A DNA stretch of 64,000 nt from Turnera subulata (GCA_028386065.3 JAKUCV010005692.1:124001-188000), one strand, 5' to 3'; shown: positions 35,280 through 47,485, numbered from the stretch's first letter. The notes: generated by a model from the sequence alone, not told the origin. Translations and numbers: made by a program.

Positions 35280-36833
35280 ATGGCAACACAGTGGATAACG
35301 TATAATGTTTACATTGGTGGAGAATTTAGACGGGAATCACATCTGATTTATGTAGTTGATGAAGTGAAACAAAGATATGCTGATGTTGATCATGTTTTCT
35401 ACCTTAACCTAATGTATTTGTGCGGGGGGTTGGGGTATAAAAATGTGAAGAAATTGTTTTTTAGGCTACCAAATGAGGAGAATGTAGGTAAAGACAAGGA
35501 CAGTACACTTGAGGAGGTGTTGCGAGAACTGGTGGACGATGACAAGTCATGTGGACCACTGATTGATTTATTATTGAGGCAGGGTGAAGCAGACATTTAT
35601 GTAGAGCATGGGAAGGAGGACCATCCTTTTTTTGGGGTAGATAACCTTAGAAATGTGGTGAGGAGATTAAATATACCACTACCTCCGGGTTGCTTGAATG
35701 ATGAGGTAGATGATGTGGTTGTGCTGAGCCAAGCATTTAATAGAGGTGGAGTTGAGATAGGTGAGAGTAGCCAGGGAATTAATGGAAGTGAGAGTGAGAT
35801 TGGTGAGAGTAGCCAAGGCATTAATAGAGATAGAGTTGTTCCTGAGAAAGGTGAGCAAGACACACTCCCAGGTGATAACCACAATTCTGCTGATGACGCT
35901 GCGTGTGAAGGTGGAGAGGAGGAGTTCATGTATGATGTGGAGTTGGGAGCAGATTCTGACCACGAGTTTGGAGACACTTTTGAAGCATACCATTGGCTTC
36001 CTGTGCATGAATTGACTGACAATGAAGATGATGAGTTGCAGTTGTTCAGGAACAAGGTGAAAGAAACACTTTCAAGAAAAGCAAGAGAAAGAAGAATACG
36101 GGAAGCTGAACATAGAGAAGCTGAGCAGAGAGAGGCTGAGCAGATAGAGGCTGAGCAAAGAGAGACTGAGCAGAGAGAGGCTGAGCAAAGAGAGGCTAAA
36201 CAGAGTGAAGCTGTGCAGAGAGAAGCTAAACAAAGTCAAGGTGGACACAGAGAAGCTGAGCAAGGTGTTGCAGAGGATAGCGTACCTGCAGAAAATGGTA
36301 ATGCACTAGGTAGGCATCCCAGGCCAGAAGAAAATGAGGGCGCTGATGAAGGAATTGAGCAATTAGATGCATTGGAAGCTGAAATAGAGGAAATAAGAAG
36401 GGGTGGTTGGGATGAAAATGACTATGCTTTCTTAGACGATGAAGGTAGCTTCTTGGATGTTCAAGGTAGTGATGGAGAAGAAGAGGTTAGCCAAAGGAGG
36501 AATCGATCATCTATATACTTCAAACCCGCGGACAAGATTCCCAACTTTGAAGAGGGAATGATATTTCAAAGAAGAGATCAAGCAAAGCAAGCCTTCGACC
36601 GTTACACCATTAGGGAGAGGAGGGGTATTAGATGAAAGAAGATAGACAATTCAAGACTGAGAGCAAAATGCAAGGCAGAGAAATGCAGATGGTATATTTA
36701 AGTCACCTATCATAGGCCAAAAAAAATTTGGGTCATTAGAAGATACCCTCACAAAAAACACAACTGTGGAGCTACAAACAAGAGCAGACGACTTACAAAC
36801 AAAGTGATTGCCAATTATTTGGTGGACAAGTTT
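35280..36833 (+). pseudogene. MULE transposase, N-terminal part (PB1-like and zinc-binding domains)
   Basis: Starts best at the ATG at 35280 (MATQWITYNVYIGGEF); an upstream ATG at 35244 would precede the likely splice acceptor. The first ~110 residues look like the PB1-like domain of plant MULE transposases. Then come an acidic linker and a run of five-residue repeats around REAEQ (36091-36260). The segment IFQRRDQAKQAFDRYTIRER is the start of the MuDR DNA-binding domain. After an in-frame TGA (about 36633) the reading continues with CKAEKCRWYI, a TAA, and HKKHNCGATNKSRRL, retaining the Cys/His pattern. Copia B interrupts at 36834 (GGGTC). The second part is at 43663. The stops make it non-functional. 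Confidence 0.82.
36091..36260 (+). repeat. coding 15-base repeat (REAEQ-type pentapeptides)
   Basis: About eleven units of 15 bases resembling agagaggctgagcaa encode REAEQ and variants (IEAEQ, RETEQ, REAKQ, SEAVQ). They form a highly charged helix in the transposase linker. Replication slippage probably changes the copy number. Confidence 0.8.
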
Positions 36834-36838
36834 GGGTC
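36834..36838. repeat. Copia B target duplication GGGTC (left)
   Basis: GGGTC at 36834-36838 recurs at 43658-43662 around TG...CA ends. Removing one copy and the element restores the MULE frame (DKFGSAYQNV). Confidence 0.85.
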
Positions 36839-38323
36839 TGTAAGTGACCGGGCATGCAAACTTGACAATCAAGAGCAGCGGAAAGACCCGGAAACCTTGG
36901 AGGATCCAAGTGAAGCAACTAAATCGAACAACAAAATTGAACATACCTGAAACGGTTAGGATCTTTCACCTAACTGAAGTACCGAATCAGCTAGAGCTGG
37001 AAGAATATCCTGCTCCTCTACGGTATCTACACGAACCGTGATAACTAGTTGGAATCATCACACGATTACCAACCCGAGCACCCCCGAACTGATGTGCTAG
37101 CAGCAGGTTTTCGGAAGCTAGAGTTTGTGGTATTTTTTTCTTTCTCAAAGAAGGTGTGTAGTATGAAAACTCAAGAACACTCAAGACTCTCTCAAGGCTC
37201 AATCCTCTGGAAATTTTTAGACTCAAAGTGATGAAGACCCAAGGCATAATCAAATTATGCTTAGTCTAATCCTACTCACAAAAACAAGGGACAAAGTGGC
37301 CAACACCTTTGGCCAACATGATTAACTTTTAGCTAATGATGTCTCCACTAATGTCTTAATGGGATTACACATCACCATGCATTGATTATGGTTCAATAAA
37401 TCAGACATTTAGTGAACCAAACCAGCCCAAGACGATCCTGGTCAAACCATGGTCCAACCACAAGCTCAAATACCTGGTTCAACCACGGTCCAACCATGGT
37501 TCAACCACCAGCTCGAATCAACGGCTCTAAGTGTGTGACCCTGTAGGCACTTGTAGTGTCCGACAATAATTGTAAACTTATTTACAATTATAAGCAAAGA
37601 GCAGCGTCTAGCAACACATCATTGCTACCCGAACGACAAGATCAGTACTGATTCATATGCCTCGCAAATATGTCATCATCCCTTCGTCCCATTATCAAGA
37701 ATAAACACGAGATATGGAATATGTCAACCGCGTAAAACGGATACCTATGATATCACCATATCATAATCCGAGCATGGCCATGCATTTACGGTTAAACTCT
37801 ATCAAGAAACCATCCGATAATATACCTGTTATATGGGTTGGACGAATCCCCTCTGGATCATACAAAACCCACTGCACATTTATCATATACCCAATGATTA
37901 CACTAAGATCTACTCATTTACGAAATAGCCAAGAGTAATATCAAAGTATACGATTCATATGTTGGGAACCTTGATGATCTCAGGTCTAAGGACAATACAT
38001 ATAAGAACCGCTATCGACAAACATATAACGTTCCATGTAGCGTTCTTATGTTGGTCGGTCCAGTCCACAAGTTCTCTAACTTGTACCCGTATGTAGAATT
38101 CATATCCCATATAAATTCTCAACATACGCTAGTCTTAATTTATTATTACAACCCATCCATAATAATAATCGACTAGGGACATTTAAGAATATGAAATATT
38201 CTAGGGTTATAAATATGTGCAAGCGTTTATCTCATAAACGATATTTATTGGAATAACCTTAATATGTATACATGACTACAAACAATCATCCATTGATTGG
38301 CTTTTGGGCATATTACACTAACA
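36839..38323 (-). repeat. Copia B 3' LTR (complete)
   Basis: Plus strand begins tgtaagtgaccgggcatgc and ends gggcatattacactaaca. It is 1485 bases, shorter than Copia A's LTRs (about 1.7 kb) but clearly related, for example the segment around 37950-38110. Confidence 0.85.
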
Positions 38324-38337
38324 GTCTCCCACTTGCA

Positions 38338-41300
38338 CTATGTGTATCTAATACCAATGAATACAGCATGACCATCATGCTTCCGCTGTGTGAGAGACTT
38401 AGTCAACAGGTCTGTTACAATGTTCTCTGAAGGAACTTTGCACAGCCACAGTTGTAGAGTCGGTAACTGTTCCCTGCTTGGAACTCTTCCAGCATATAGT
38501 ACCACCTTTAAGACAAACCAGGAATGCATCCTTCGTGCTTCTCAAGTACTTAAGGATTTTCTTAACCTCTATCCAGCGACTCTCACCGGGATCAGATTGG
38601 TATCTGCTTGTGACACTCAAAGCATAAGCGACATCCGGTCGAGTACATGGCATGGCATACATGATAGATCCTATTACAGAAGCATAAGGAATCTTACTTA
38701 TCCGCTCTCTCTCCTTAGTCGTACTAGGACATTGATTTTTTGAGAGAGATATGCCATGTGACAAGAGCAAGAATCCTTTCTTGGAATCTTGCATGCTAAA
38801 CCTCTTTAGCACCTTGTCAATATATGTACTCTGACTTAGCCCGAGAAGCGTTTTGGATCTATCTCTATAGATCTTTATACCTAACACTTAGGCAGCTTCT
38901 CCTAAGTCCTTCATCGAGAAATTTTTCCTAACCATGCCTTTACAGACTGTAGTATCGGAATGTCATTCCCAACGAGTAGGATGTCGTTAACATACAACAA
39001 CAAGAAAACAATAATGCTCCCACTAACCTTCTTGTAAACACATGGTTCATCTTCATTCTTAACGAAACCAAACTCTTTGATCACTTCATTAAAATGAAGA
39101 TTCCAACTCCTTGAAGCTTGCTTCAATCCATAAATGGATCTCTGCAACTTGCATACCATATTGGCATTCTCTGGATCGACAAAACCTTCAGGTTGTGTCA
39201 TGTACACATCCTCTAAAAGATTTCTGTTAAGGAAAGCAGTTTTGACATCCATTTGCCATATCTCATAATCATAGAACCCGGATGGATTTAAACATGGCAA
39301 CTGGCGAGAAAGTTTCAACATAGTCAATACCATGAACTTGCTTGAAACCTTTCGCAACCAACCGCCCTTTAAAGGTAATCACATTACCATCCATGTCGCT
39401 CTTTTCCTTAAAGACCCACTTGCACATTATGGGTTTTACCCCTTCAGGTGGATCAACCAAGGTCCATACCTTGTTTTGATACATGGATTCCATTTCCGAA
39501 TTCATGGCTTCTAGCCACTTCTTAGAGTCCAGACCCGTAATGGCCTGCTGATAGGAAGTGGGCTCATCCTCATCTATGAGCATCACGTCTCCAGTATGAG
39601 TCATGAGAAATCCATATCTCTCAGGCTCGTACCGAGTCCTATCCAACCTACGCGGTCCATGTGTTACAGGCACAGGATTCTCATCCACAACATCTTGTGG
39701 TTCCTGTCCTTGTTCCATCTTTGCCTCATTATCTCGAACTTCTTCGAGTTCTATTTTCCTCCGACTGATTCTTCTAGAAATAAATTTTTTTCCTAGAAAA
39801 ATAGCAGTCCGAGCAACAAACACTTTTTTCTCGGTGTGAATGTAGAAATAATACCCTTTAGTTTACTTAGGGTATCCTACAAAGAGGCACTTGTCGGATT
39901 TAGGGCCGAGTTTATCTGATGCTTCACGTCTCACGTAAGCCTCACAACCCCAAATTCTCATAAAAGACAAATTGGGACGCTTCCCAGTCCGTATCTCATA
40001 TGGTGTCTTTTTGACCGATTTAGATGGAACACGGTTAAGTGGAAATGCAACACTCAATAATGCATGTCCCCAAAATGAAGAAGGAAGGTCAGCTTGACTC
40101 ATCATCAAACGAACCATGTCTAACAAGGTTCTATTCCTCCTTTCGGACACACCATTCCATTGAGGCGTACCCGGTGGAGTGAGTTGTGATACTTTACCAC
40201 ACTCCTTTAGATGATCAATAAATTCTCGGCCTAAGTATTCACCTCCTCGATCTGATCGAAGCATTTTAATGCTCTTGCCGAGTTGATTCTGTACTTCATT
40301 CTTGAATTCTTTGAACTTTTCAAAGGATTCTGACTTGTGTCTCATTAGATACAGATAGCCATACCTACTGAAATTGTCAATAAATGTAATGAAGTGTTGA
40401 AATCCACCTCTAGCTTGTGTCGACATCGGTCCACATACATCACTATGTATAAGACCTAACAAGTCTGAAGCCCCTTCACCTTTACCAGCAAAAGGAGCCT
40501 TCGTCATCTTGCCTAACAAACATGACTCACATGTCTCAAATGATCCAAAATAAAATGAGTCTAAAAGTCCATATTTGTGGAGTTTAGATATACGAATCTC
40601 GTTTATATGGCCCAATCGACAATGCCAAATATAGGTTTCATTAGAATCGCTCATTCTAACCTTCTTCGTATTATCGTTATAGATCGGTGTTTCTAGGTTT
40701 AGAACATACAAACCATTGCTCAAATACGCACCACCATAATAAACATCATTGAAATAAATAGAACAACAATTGTTCTTTATTACAAATAAAAAGCCTTTCT
40801 TGTCAAGACAAGAAACAGAAATTAAATTCCTGCTTATGGTTGGTACATAATAACAATTATCTAGTTCTAAACCAAACCACTCGGTAAGGTAAGATAATAA
40901 GTTCCTACGGCTAATGCAGCAACTCTTGCTCCATTTCCCACACTTAGGTCTATCTTACCCTTTACCAATCTCCTACTCTTTCTTAGTTCCTTCACATTTA
41001 CACAAATGTGAGAACCACATTTGATATCTAATACCCATGATGCTGAGATAGAGATATTAGCTTCTGTAACGAAAATACCTGAAGTAGAAGTCTTACTTCC
41101 CTTCTGCTTCTTTACCTCTTCAAGGTAAACAGGGCTGTTACGTTTCCAACGACCGGACTTCTTGCAATGGAAGCATTGACCTTCCTTTGCAACACCACCC
41201 TTGGGTTTCAGCACTTGTGAAGAAGATGCACCAAAATTTTTGGCAAATTTCTTCACCGTGCCCTTACCCTTTCCCTTGCTACTTCTAAACATCATAATGC

Positions 41301-41889
41301 TGTTGGATTTGTTTGCCTTCATCTGTTGCTCAGCTGTTCCTAACATGTTGAGCAACTCAGACAAGGATTTGTCATGATGATTCATATTGAAGTTTATGAC
41401 AAATTGGCTGTAACTATCCGGCAACGGTTGCAGGACTAGATCAACAGCCAACTCCTTCTGCAAAGGAAAACCAAGACCCTCAAGGCTCTCAATGTATCCA
41501 ATTATTTTGAGCACATGAGGTCTTACGGGTGATGACTCAGCCATCCTGCATTGGAACAATGCCCTAGAGGTCTTATACCTCTCAAGTGTTCGATCACATC
41601 GAACGCCCCCAATTTTTCATATTGCTTCTGAACCTCAGAGTCCATGGTTATAAGCATAAGGCATGATGCATCCAATGCATCATCAAGATGCTTCTTGTAA
41701 GCATCCCTTCCTGCCCTAGAAGCACTAGGCGCCGGTTCATTTGGAACAGGCCCTTCGAGGACATACAATTTATTTTTCTTGATTGAGGACTATCCTCAAA
41801 TTACGATACCATTTTAGGAAGTTATTCCCATTCAGCTTTTCCTTCTAAAGGACCGATCGCAGTGATATTGTGATAGTGTTTTGTGCCAT
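38338..41889 (-). pseudogene. Copia B Gag-Pol polyprotein
   Basis: Order on the minus strand: Gag from the ATG at 41889 (MAQNTITISLRSVL, then a stop) with a ~36-base deletion near 41580 that shifts frame; zinc knuckle QCFHCKKSGRWKRNSP, in which the His and last Cys are lost; protease with LDIK where LDTG is expected; GAG-pre-integrase and integrase (39863-40723) with HCRLGHIN, SDVCGPM, SDRGGEY and SERRNR all present; reverse transcriptase with YVNDILLVGND, where the catalytic Asp of YVDD is Asn; and RNase H with two deletions (38399-38600). The long integrase frame is the best preserved part. The protein family is that of TNT1-like Copia elements (Tork-type, inferred). It copies element RNA and integrates the cDNA when intact; this copy cannot. 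Confidence 0.88.
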
Positions 41890-42675
41890 GGAAATTCTAC
41901 AACAATGATCTACTCTCACAAATAAGAGTCATGCATAGAAAATCATTTAACAAGGAATTCTATTAATTGATACTCCTATATAAATCAAGACAATCATATA
42001 AGTAGGCCAAGATCCACATTTCACTACTAGATAAGTCAGCTTTGGCTGATCGCTTACTTCATAGCTATTTAGGTAGACAACTCTTGTCAATTACATCTCA
42101 TGTAACTCTTGGATAGTTGAGCGAACAACACTTATTCTTGTCTATCTCATAGACATTACTCAACTCCTTGCCTCTAAGTCCTTAATCCTATTAAGATGAC
42201 CTAGTTAAGTCCAAACCCACAATAAGCAGTTCAGATATTACAATTATCCAGTCGCACCTTGCTAGGATAAACATTGGCACCTTGCTTTGGCAAAAACTAC
42301 CAAGTGTTGATCTAAGCAACGATGAGTGCATATCATGGAAGGCAACTAAGAACTTAATATTTACTTCAACACATGTTCATACATCTCATGAATACAATCA
42401 ACAATTCATACATTGGTTTTTTGTAAATTTGGAAACCAAAAATACATGTGAACGTCGATGTCTAACTTGAACATCGATGTTTTGAGAATCTGATTCTCCC
42501 AACTACTTGGCAGCACTCACTATTTCGGCCATATCCTGAGCTGTAGAGCTCGGTTTGCTGCAATCTTTGTGTCCCTGGAAAGTGAAGAAGTAGTTCTACA
42601 ACTTTGTTGTTCAGGCCAGACACCAATTCGGCCTCTTTCTGCCCCAAATTTGCTGTTGAAGTCACTGGATTCCAA
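41890..42675 (-). other. Copia B leader (between LTR and gag), gag-proximal part
   Basis: Homologous to the Copia A leader 53040-53700 in the opposite orientation. Holds two aacatcgatgtt-type sites near 42455-42482. No gene is encoded. Confidence 0.7.
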
Positions 42676-43012
42676 AACATCGATGTTTAACCCTTAAACA
42701 TCGATGTTTGAAGTTTGCGAATCCACAGAACATCGATGTTGACAATCAAACATCGATGTTGGAGGTTGCTAAACTCACAAAACATCGATGTTGACAATCA
42801 AACATCGATGTTGGAGATTGCCGAACCCTCAGAACATCGATGTTGACAATCAAACATCGATGTTGGAGGTTGCCGAGCCCACAGACCATCGATGTTTGAG
42901 GTTGGCAAATGCATAGAACATCGATGTTAACACTTAAACATCGATGTTTTGACCTCTCGGCCGGCAATCGACCTAAGAGAACATCGATGTTCAAAGCTTA
43001 AACATCGATGTT
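42676..43012 (-). repeat. array of aacatcgatgtt palindromes with 52-base units
   Basis: About 13 copies of the palindrome acatcgatgt(t) in 337 bases. Three successive units start at 42729, 42781 and 42833 (period 52), each carrying two palindromes and a gttgcc/gttgct spacer; a fourth starts at 42885 with one mismatch. In Copia A the same place has only a short degenerate trace (acaacaacaatgttttgg at 52878), while two palindromes elsewhere in the leader are kept. The repeat makes a spurious frame rich in NIDV. Confidence 0.85.
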
Positions 43013-43267
43013 GTAGGTATCATATACCTTTCAAGCACCCTTGTCGAACTCATTCGACTTTCTACCAAAAACACACTTTGATTGATATCACATACCAATC
43101 AAGTGCCTAACATCAAAACACTTTTGATAAAAATAACTCCAACATATATCACATATACAAATGAATTCAGCATAACACATATACAAAATGAATTCAGCAT
43201 ATCACATATACCAAATTGAACTTAACATATCACATACATTAAGATGAACATATCACATATGCACAAC
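43013..43267 (-). other. Copia B leader, LTR-proximal part
   Basis: Imperfect repeats of catatcacatata(c/a) with intervening gaattcagc words, matching 52630-52800 of Copia A. It joins the truncated 5' LTR at a shared three-base word (att on the minus strand). Confidence 0.7.
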
Positions 43268-43657
43268 AATATCAAAGTATACGACTCATATGATGGGAAC
43301 CTTGATGATCTCAGGTCTAAGGACAATACATATAAGAACCGTTATCGACAAACATATAACGTTCCATGTAGCGTTCTTATGTTGGTCGGTCCAGTCCACA
43401 AGTTCTCTAACTTGTACCCGTATGTAGAATTCATATCACATATAAATTCTCAACATACGCTAGTCTTAATTTATTATTACAACCCATCCATAATAATAAT
43501 AATCGACTAGGGACATTTAAGAATATGAAATATTCTAGGGTTATAAATATGTGCTAGCGTTTATCTCATAAACGATATTTATTGGAATAACCTTAATGAG
43601 TATACATGACTACAAACAATCATCCATTGATTGGCTTTTGGGCATATTACACTAACA
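43268..43657 (-). repeat. Copia B 5' LTR, truncated (about 390 bases)
   Basis: Matches the terminal ~390 bases of the 3' LTR copy (37936-38323) very closely. The part that should lie next to the primer binding site is gone. Confidence 0.8.
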
Positions 43658-43662
43658 GGGTC

Positions 43663-44886
43663 AGCTTACCAGAATGTGAGGCCAACACAGACCCAGGAAG
43701 CTGCAAGAAGGAAATTTAGGTTGCATGGTGGCTGATGGTAGGCTAATAATGCAAAGGATACAATAAATAAGCATTTTCAAGGTGATGTGGCCCAGGAGTA
43801 TGTCAGACTTGAGGATTATGTGGAAACACTTAGGGTTACTAATCTTGGCAGCTCTGTGTAATTGGAAACTGATGATGAACAAGATTTGCAAATACATATT
43901 GGAACTGGTAAAGGGTGGACTTTCATGTCGGACCAACATAAGGTAATTTCAGTGTCCAACCTACCAAATATTGCATTTTATGTCATATGTTGACATTCAT
44001 GTCGAACAACCTACCAAATATTGAATTTTATTGGTTATTGCAGGGTCTTATTAGAGTTGTGGCTGAGTTGCTTCCATATGCTGAACACAGGAGGTGTGCA
44101 AGGCATATTTTTGCCAAGTGGAGGCTAGCAAATAGAGCGGAATTGCTGCAGGAACACTTCTGGAAATGTGTTAAATGTAATACAAAGGAAGAACTGGCTG
44201 AGCTTGTGGCTGAGTTCGATGAAATTTTAGGACAAGCAAAGAAAGATTTCTTGGATGCTAACCCCAAGCTATTTTGTAGAGCCTTTCAAGACACATGGAG
44301 TAAGTCTGATGTAGTAGATAATAATATATGTGAGGTTTTCAACTATCTCATAGTTGAACTGAGGTTCAAGGCAATTGTTACATTCCCAAAAGATATTCGT
44401 CCACTGATGATGACTAGGATTGCTACAAAGCAACTGATGGTGTCTGAAGAAAGTTCTGGTTGGAGGAATCATTTTGGTCTAAGAATCGTCAAACACATTG
44501 AGAGGAACAAGGAACTGGCAGCAAATTATTTAGTTCAACCTAACGGCAGTGGCAAGTATGAGTGCTTAGATGGGTAGAAAGTTTTTGTAGTTGACAAAAC
44601 CAAACGCGAGTGCACATGCAGATCATGGGAACTTACTGGAATTTCCTGTGCACATACTGCAGCTGCCATAATGAGTGATACGGAGAATGTAGATAATTAT
44701 GTTAGCAGATGGTACCACAAAGATAATTATGTGAACTCGCACAAATTGTCAATAAATCCAGTTCCAGGAATAATGTTCTGGCAAGCCACAGGCAAATCAT
44801 CCATTGAGCCACCTAAAGTTGGTGCAAAAAGAGGCAGACCTCAGACTAAAAAAATGGGGGAAAGATGGGTTGGAAAAAAAAAATAA
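43663..44886 (+). pseudogene. MULE transposase, C-terminal part (with SWIM zinc finger)
   Basis: Continues the interrupted gene: EAARRKFRLHGG, two stops, GDVAQEYVRLEDYVETLRV, a stop, then HIGTGKGWTFMSDQHK. A GT-AG intron (43941-44041) follows, then GLIRVVAELLPYAEHRRCAR and on to a stop at 44577, KVFVVDKTKRECTCRSWEL and SCAHTAAAI (SWIM zinc finger CxC...CxH), then a basic tail GAKRGRPQTKK. The block carrying the first catalytic Asp residues (DGCFLKG-type) that should precede GWTFMSDQ is absent, a deletion of roughly 100 codons, so this copy cannot transpose itself even without the stops. Confidence 0.85.
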
Positions 44887-44999
44887 GGCACTAAAGTATA
44901 GTATCAATTTTACTTTGTTTAACTCCACATCTAATGTGTATGTACCTGATGTTTCCTCTACATTATCTTTTATGTTTCAAAATAGAAGACTAAAATTTC

Positions 45000-46690
45000 C
45001 AGACAAATGCAATGCCAATTATGTCTAGAGTTTGGGCACAACATTGTCACATGTAGAAGGAGACAACAACAGCAAGGTACAACTGTGGGTGTGCAGCTTT
45101 CTGGCGGAGCAAATGACTGTGTTGCTGATTCAAGTCGTAGAGGGGAAAAGAGGGTAACAAAATCAACTTTCCCTACCAATGTAGAAGAGAAATTTTGTTG
45201 TATTTGTATTTTTCTTATGTTTATTTATTTATTTGTGTGCAGCCACGCAATGAGCAGCAAAATGAACCATTGTCATAACTCACAACTGAGTATGTATCAA
45301 ATGCAACACCAGAACTAGTCCCTGTCTAGCCCACAAATTCTTCATTAGTGCATTCAACGGTACAATCAGCGGCTCAGACAACAGTTTCACCAGTTAGGGT
45401 CCCTAATACAGGAAGTAGCAGATTTAACCACGTATAATGCTACTGCAACAAATAAGTGCATTAATTAATGTGTTAAGTATGTAATAGCTGCATTGCCAAT
45501 GGTCTGATATTTTGCAGGTGCTACAACAAGTTGAACAGCCTACCAATCCCTCAGCAGTTCAACAAACTGCTGCTTCACCACCTCATCCAATCAGGATTCC
45601 TACAACTAGAAGTGGCAGATTTAATCAGGTGTAATGCTACTGTAAGGAAAATATGTTGTATGCACTTGCTTGATAGTGTGTAATTGCTTCCTCTGGTATA
45701 GTGCAGGTTCAACCACAGCCAGAACAGCCTGGAATTCCTGTCAGGGTTCCTGTAACAAGAAGTGGCAGATTGAATCAGGTATAAACAATAATTTTTTATT
45801 TCTCTTTGCATTATTAAGTATATGCATTATTAAGTATTACCTCTTGTACATATGTTACTTTGTATGATTTGTCACATTAAAACTGAATTATGTAGGCACG
45901 CACTGAAGGTGATTCAGGGTCTAACAATGTACCACCAGCTGCAAACACTCAGCAAAGTCACAATGTTCCAGACGAGGTACATATCCTCTTAGATTGTGAC
46001 CTACTTTAGGACTCTATACTTATAAACTTCACCTAACACCATGCATGGAATGTAGTTATCTATTCCCCCACAACATGTTATGCATCCCACTTCTTGAAAT
46101 CCTCAAAGGCCTAGTAATAGAGGAAGGGTAAGCAGAACAACTAACAGAAGGTTTAACTTCGGTGAGGGAAGGGGTGTGTTAATAACTGAGTTGGGATTCA
46201 TGGTTGAAAATGTAAGTGTGCACATGTCAACTTGTTGTCAAATCTCATATTTCTTCTAGCTTTAAGTGGGGGGATTTCATGTTCGATTTCTTCTTCCCTT
46301 CTAGCCTGGAACAAGGTCAGAAAAAATCCATCGTGTACCCATTAGCCGAGGCAGACTAAGGCGAACATTGATTGACATAACGCGAATGCGTGATCAGCGA
46401 ATGCATGATCAGCAAATGCGTGATCAATCAAACTCTGATAATCCTGATGGTGAAGGTAAATGTCTTCAGTCTTTATTTTTTAATCTTGATGAGGTAATCT
46501 GGATTGATGATGCATAATGTGTTACTCATTGGTATTCTTACATTGTTAAATGCTGGATATTTGTATTGTAGGGGATAACGAGCTTCCAGTTCTTGTAAGG
46601 AATGGCCATAGGGGCAGAGGAAGGGGTCGAGGTAGAGCAAGAGGAAGCATGGCACTTCGTGGGAGGAGAGGTGGTGCCACTTCCAGCTGA
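45000..46690 (+). pseudogene. MULE transposase 3' exons: CCHC knuckle, repeated exons and RG-rich tail
   Basis: CQLCLEFGHNIVTC (45010-45051) is a CX2CX4HX4C zinc knuckle as found at the C-terminus of plant MULE transposases. Downstream, three short exon-like blocks encode PVRVPNTGSSRF, PIRIPTTRSGRFNQ and PVRVPVTRSGRLNQ (near 45386, 45590 and 45740), each followed by a GT donor. Later blocks read RVSRTTNRRFNFGEGRG, an MRDQ/MHDQ repeat (46385-46425), and NGHRGRGRGRGRARG ending GGATSS and a stop near 46690. Exon borders are inferred, and no single frame covers all blocks. Confidence 0.55.
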
Positions 46691-47485
46691 ACTGGAGGCC
46701 CTTAAAATTTGCCTTTTGGATGGATGCATTGCTTTTGAATATTGCCCATTTGTATGAGATTGTGTTGCATTTGGATATTTTTCTCCGGGCAATTAGAGTT
46801 GTAGCTCAGTTTTTGGATACTTGGCAAGCACTAGTTGATGTTGTGTTATGTTTTGAATATTTGCCTCTGGGCAAATACTACTTGATGTTATGCGTATTTG
46901 GATGTTTCTATCTATCTATGGGTATGCTTTTCATTTACACTATTTCCTAAGCATGCTTTGGGTGTTATGTTTGTTGTATGGGAATACCAGAAGAAAAAAC
47001 CTATATGCTATCTATCTATAGGAGAGAAATTGGTAAGTCATAAAAAGATTGACAAGCCATATCGCCTGCTTTCGATCAATTGCCCTTTGGTCATTTATGC
47101 TTATTGGTTGCATATTGCCACTAAATTTCCGAAGTCACCTTCATTGCGCAAATGGTTAAATTTACACCAGTCCTGTTTTTGTTTATTCATTGCAAACCTG
47201 TTTTTGTTTTGCATTTATACGCAGTTGCATCTATCCGTTGATAAGGTGCTTGGAACCTTTTTTTCCTTTTTCCCATCATAGATGTGTGGAAGCATCAAAA
47301 CAACGGCTTAACTACTCCAATCTCAACATCCTTATATAAAAGAAAAATAATTTGGAGAAAACAGCTAACATGTTAACATTTCAACAACCAAGTTCATTGA
47401 AATACAACAACCAGGTTCATAGAAATACAACAACCCACAACAACAACAGTAACCCACAACCTACTCACCCCTACCAAAACCGGCG
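46690..47485. other. spacer between convergent MULE genes
   Basis: Contains three variants of 'ttttggatatttgcctctgggcaa' (46724-46880), probably short repeats in the transposase 3' untranslated region. No coding frame with a motif. Confidence 0.4.

Larger units (their letters stand above)
36839..43657 (-). mobile_element. Copia B: Ty1/Copia LTR retrotransposon, defective
   Basis: Minus-strand element inside the MULE transposase gene. Complete 3' LTR at 36839-38323, internal region 38324-43267, and a truncated 5' LTR (43268-43657). The purine tract (gtgggagac) abuts the 3' LTR, which begins TGTTAGTGTAATATGCCC on the minus strand as in Copia A and C. The 5' LTR lost its last ~1.1 kb and the primer binding site, so the element could no longer be reverse-transcribed. 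The polyprotein has several deletions and stops. Confidence 0.88.

Noticed and set aside
35597..36055. 152-residue Ser/Pro-rich minus-strand frame
   Set aside because: Antisense shadow of the MULE transposase, which has recognisable domains on the plus strand.
42746..42994. 82-residue minus-strand frame rich in NIDV
   Set aside because: It is the translation of the 52-base palindrome array in the Copia B leader, not a conserved protein.
42676..43012. CRISPR-like array
   Set aside because: Spacing is regular (52 bases) but the spacers are themselves repeats, the unit is palindromic and it lies in a plant retrotransposon leader; no cas-like gene exists here.
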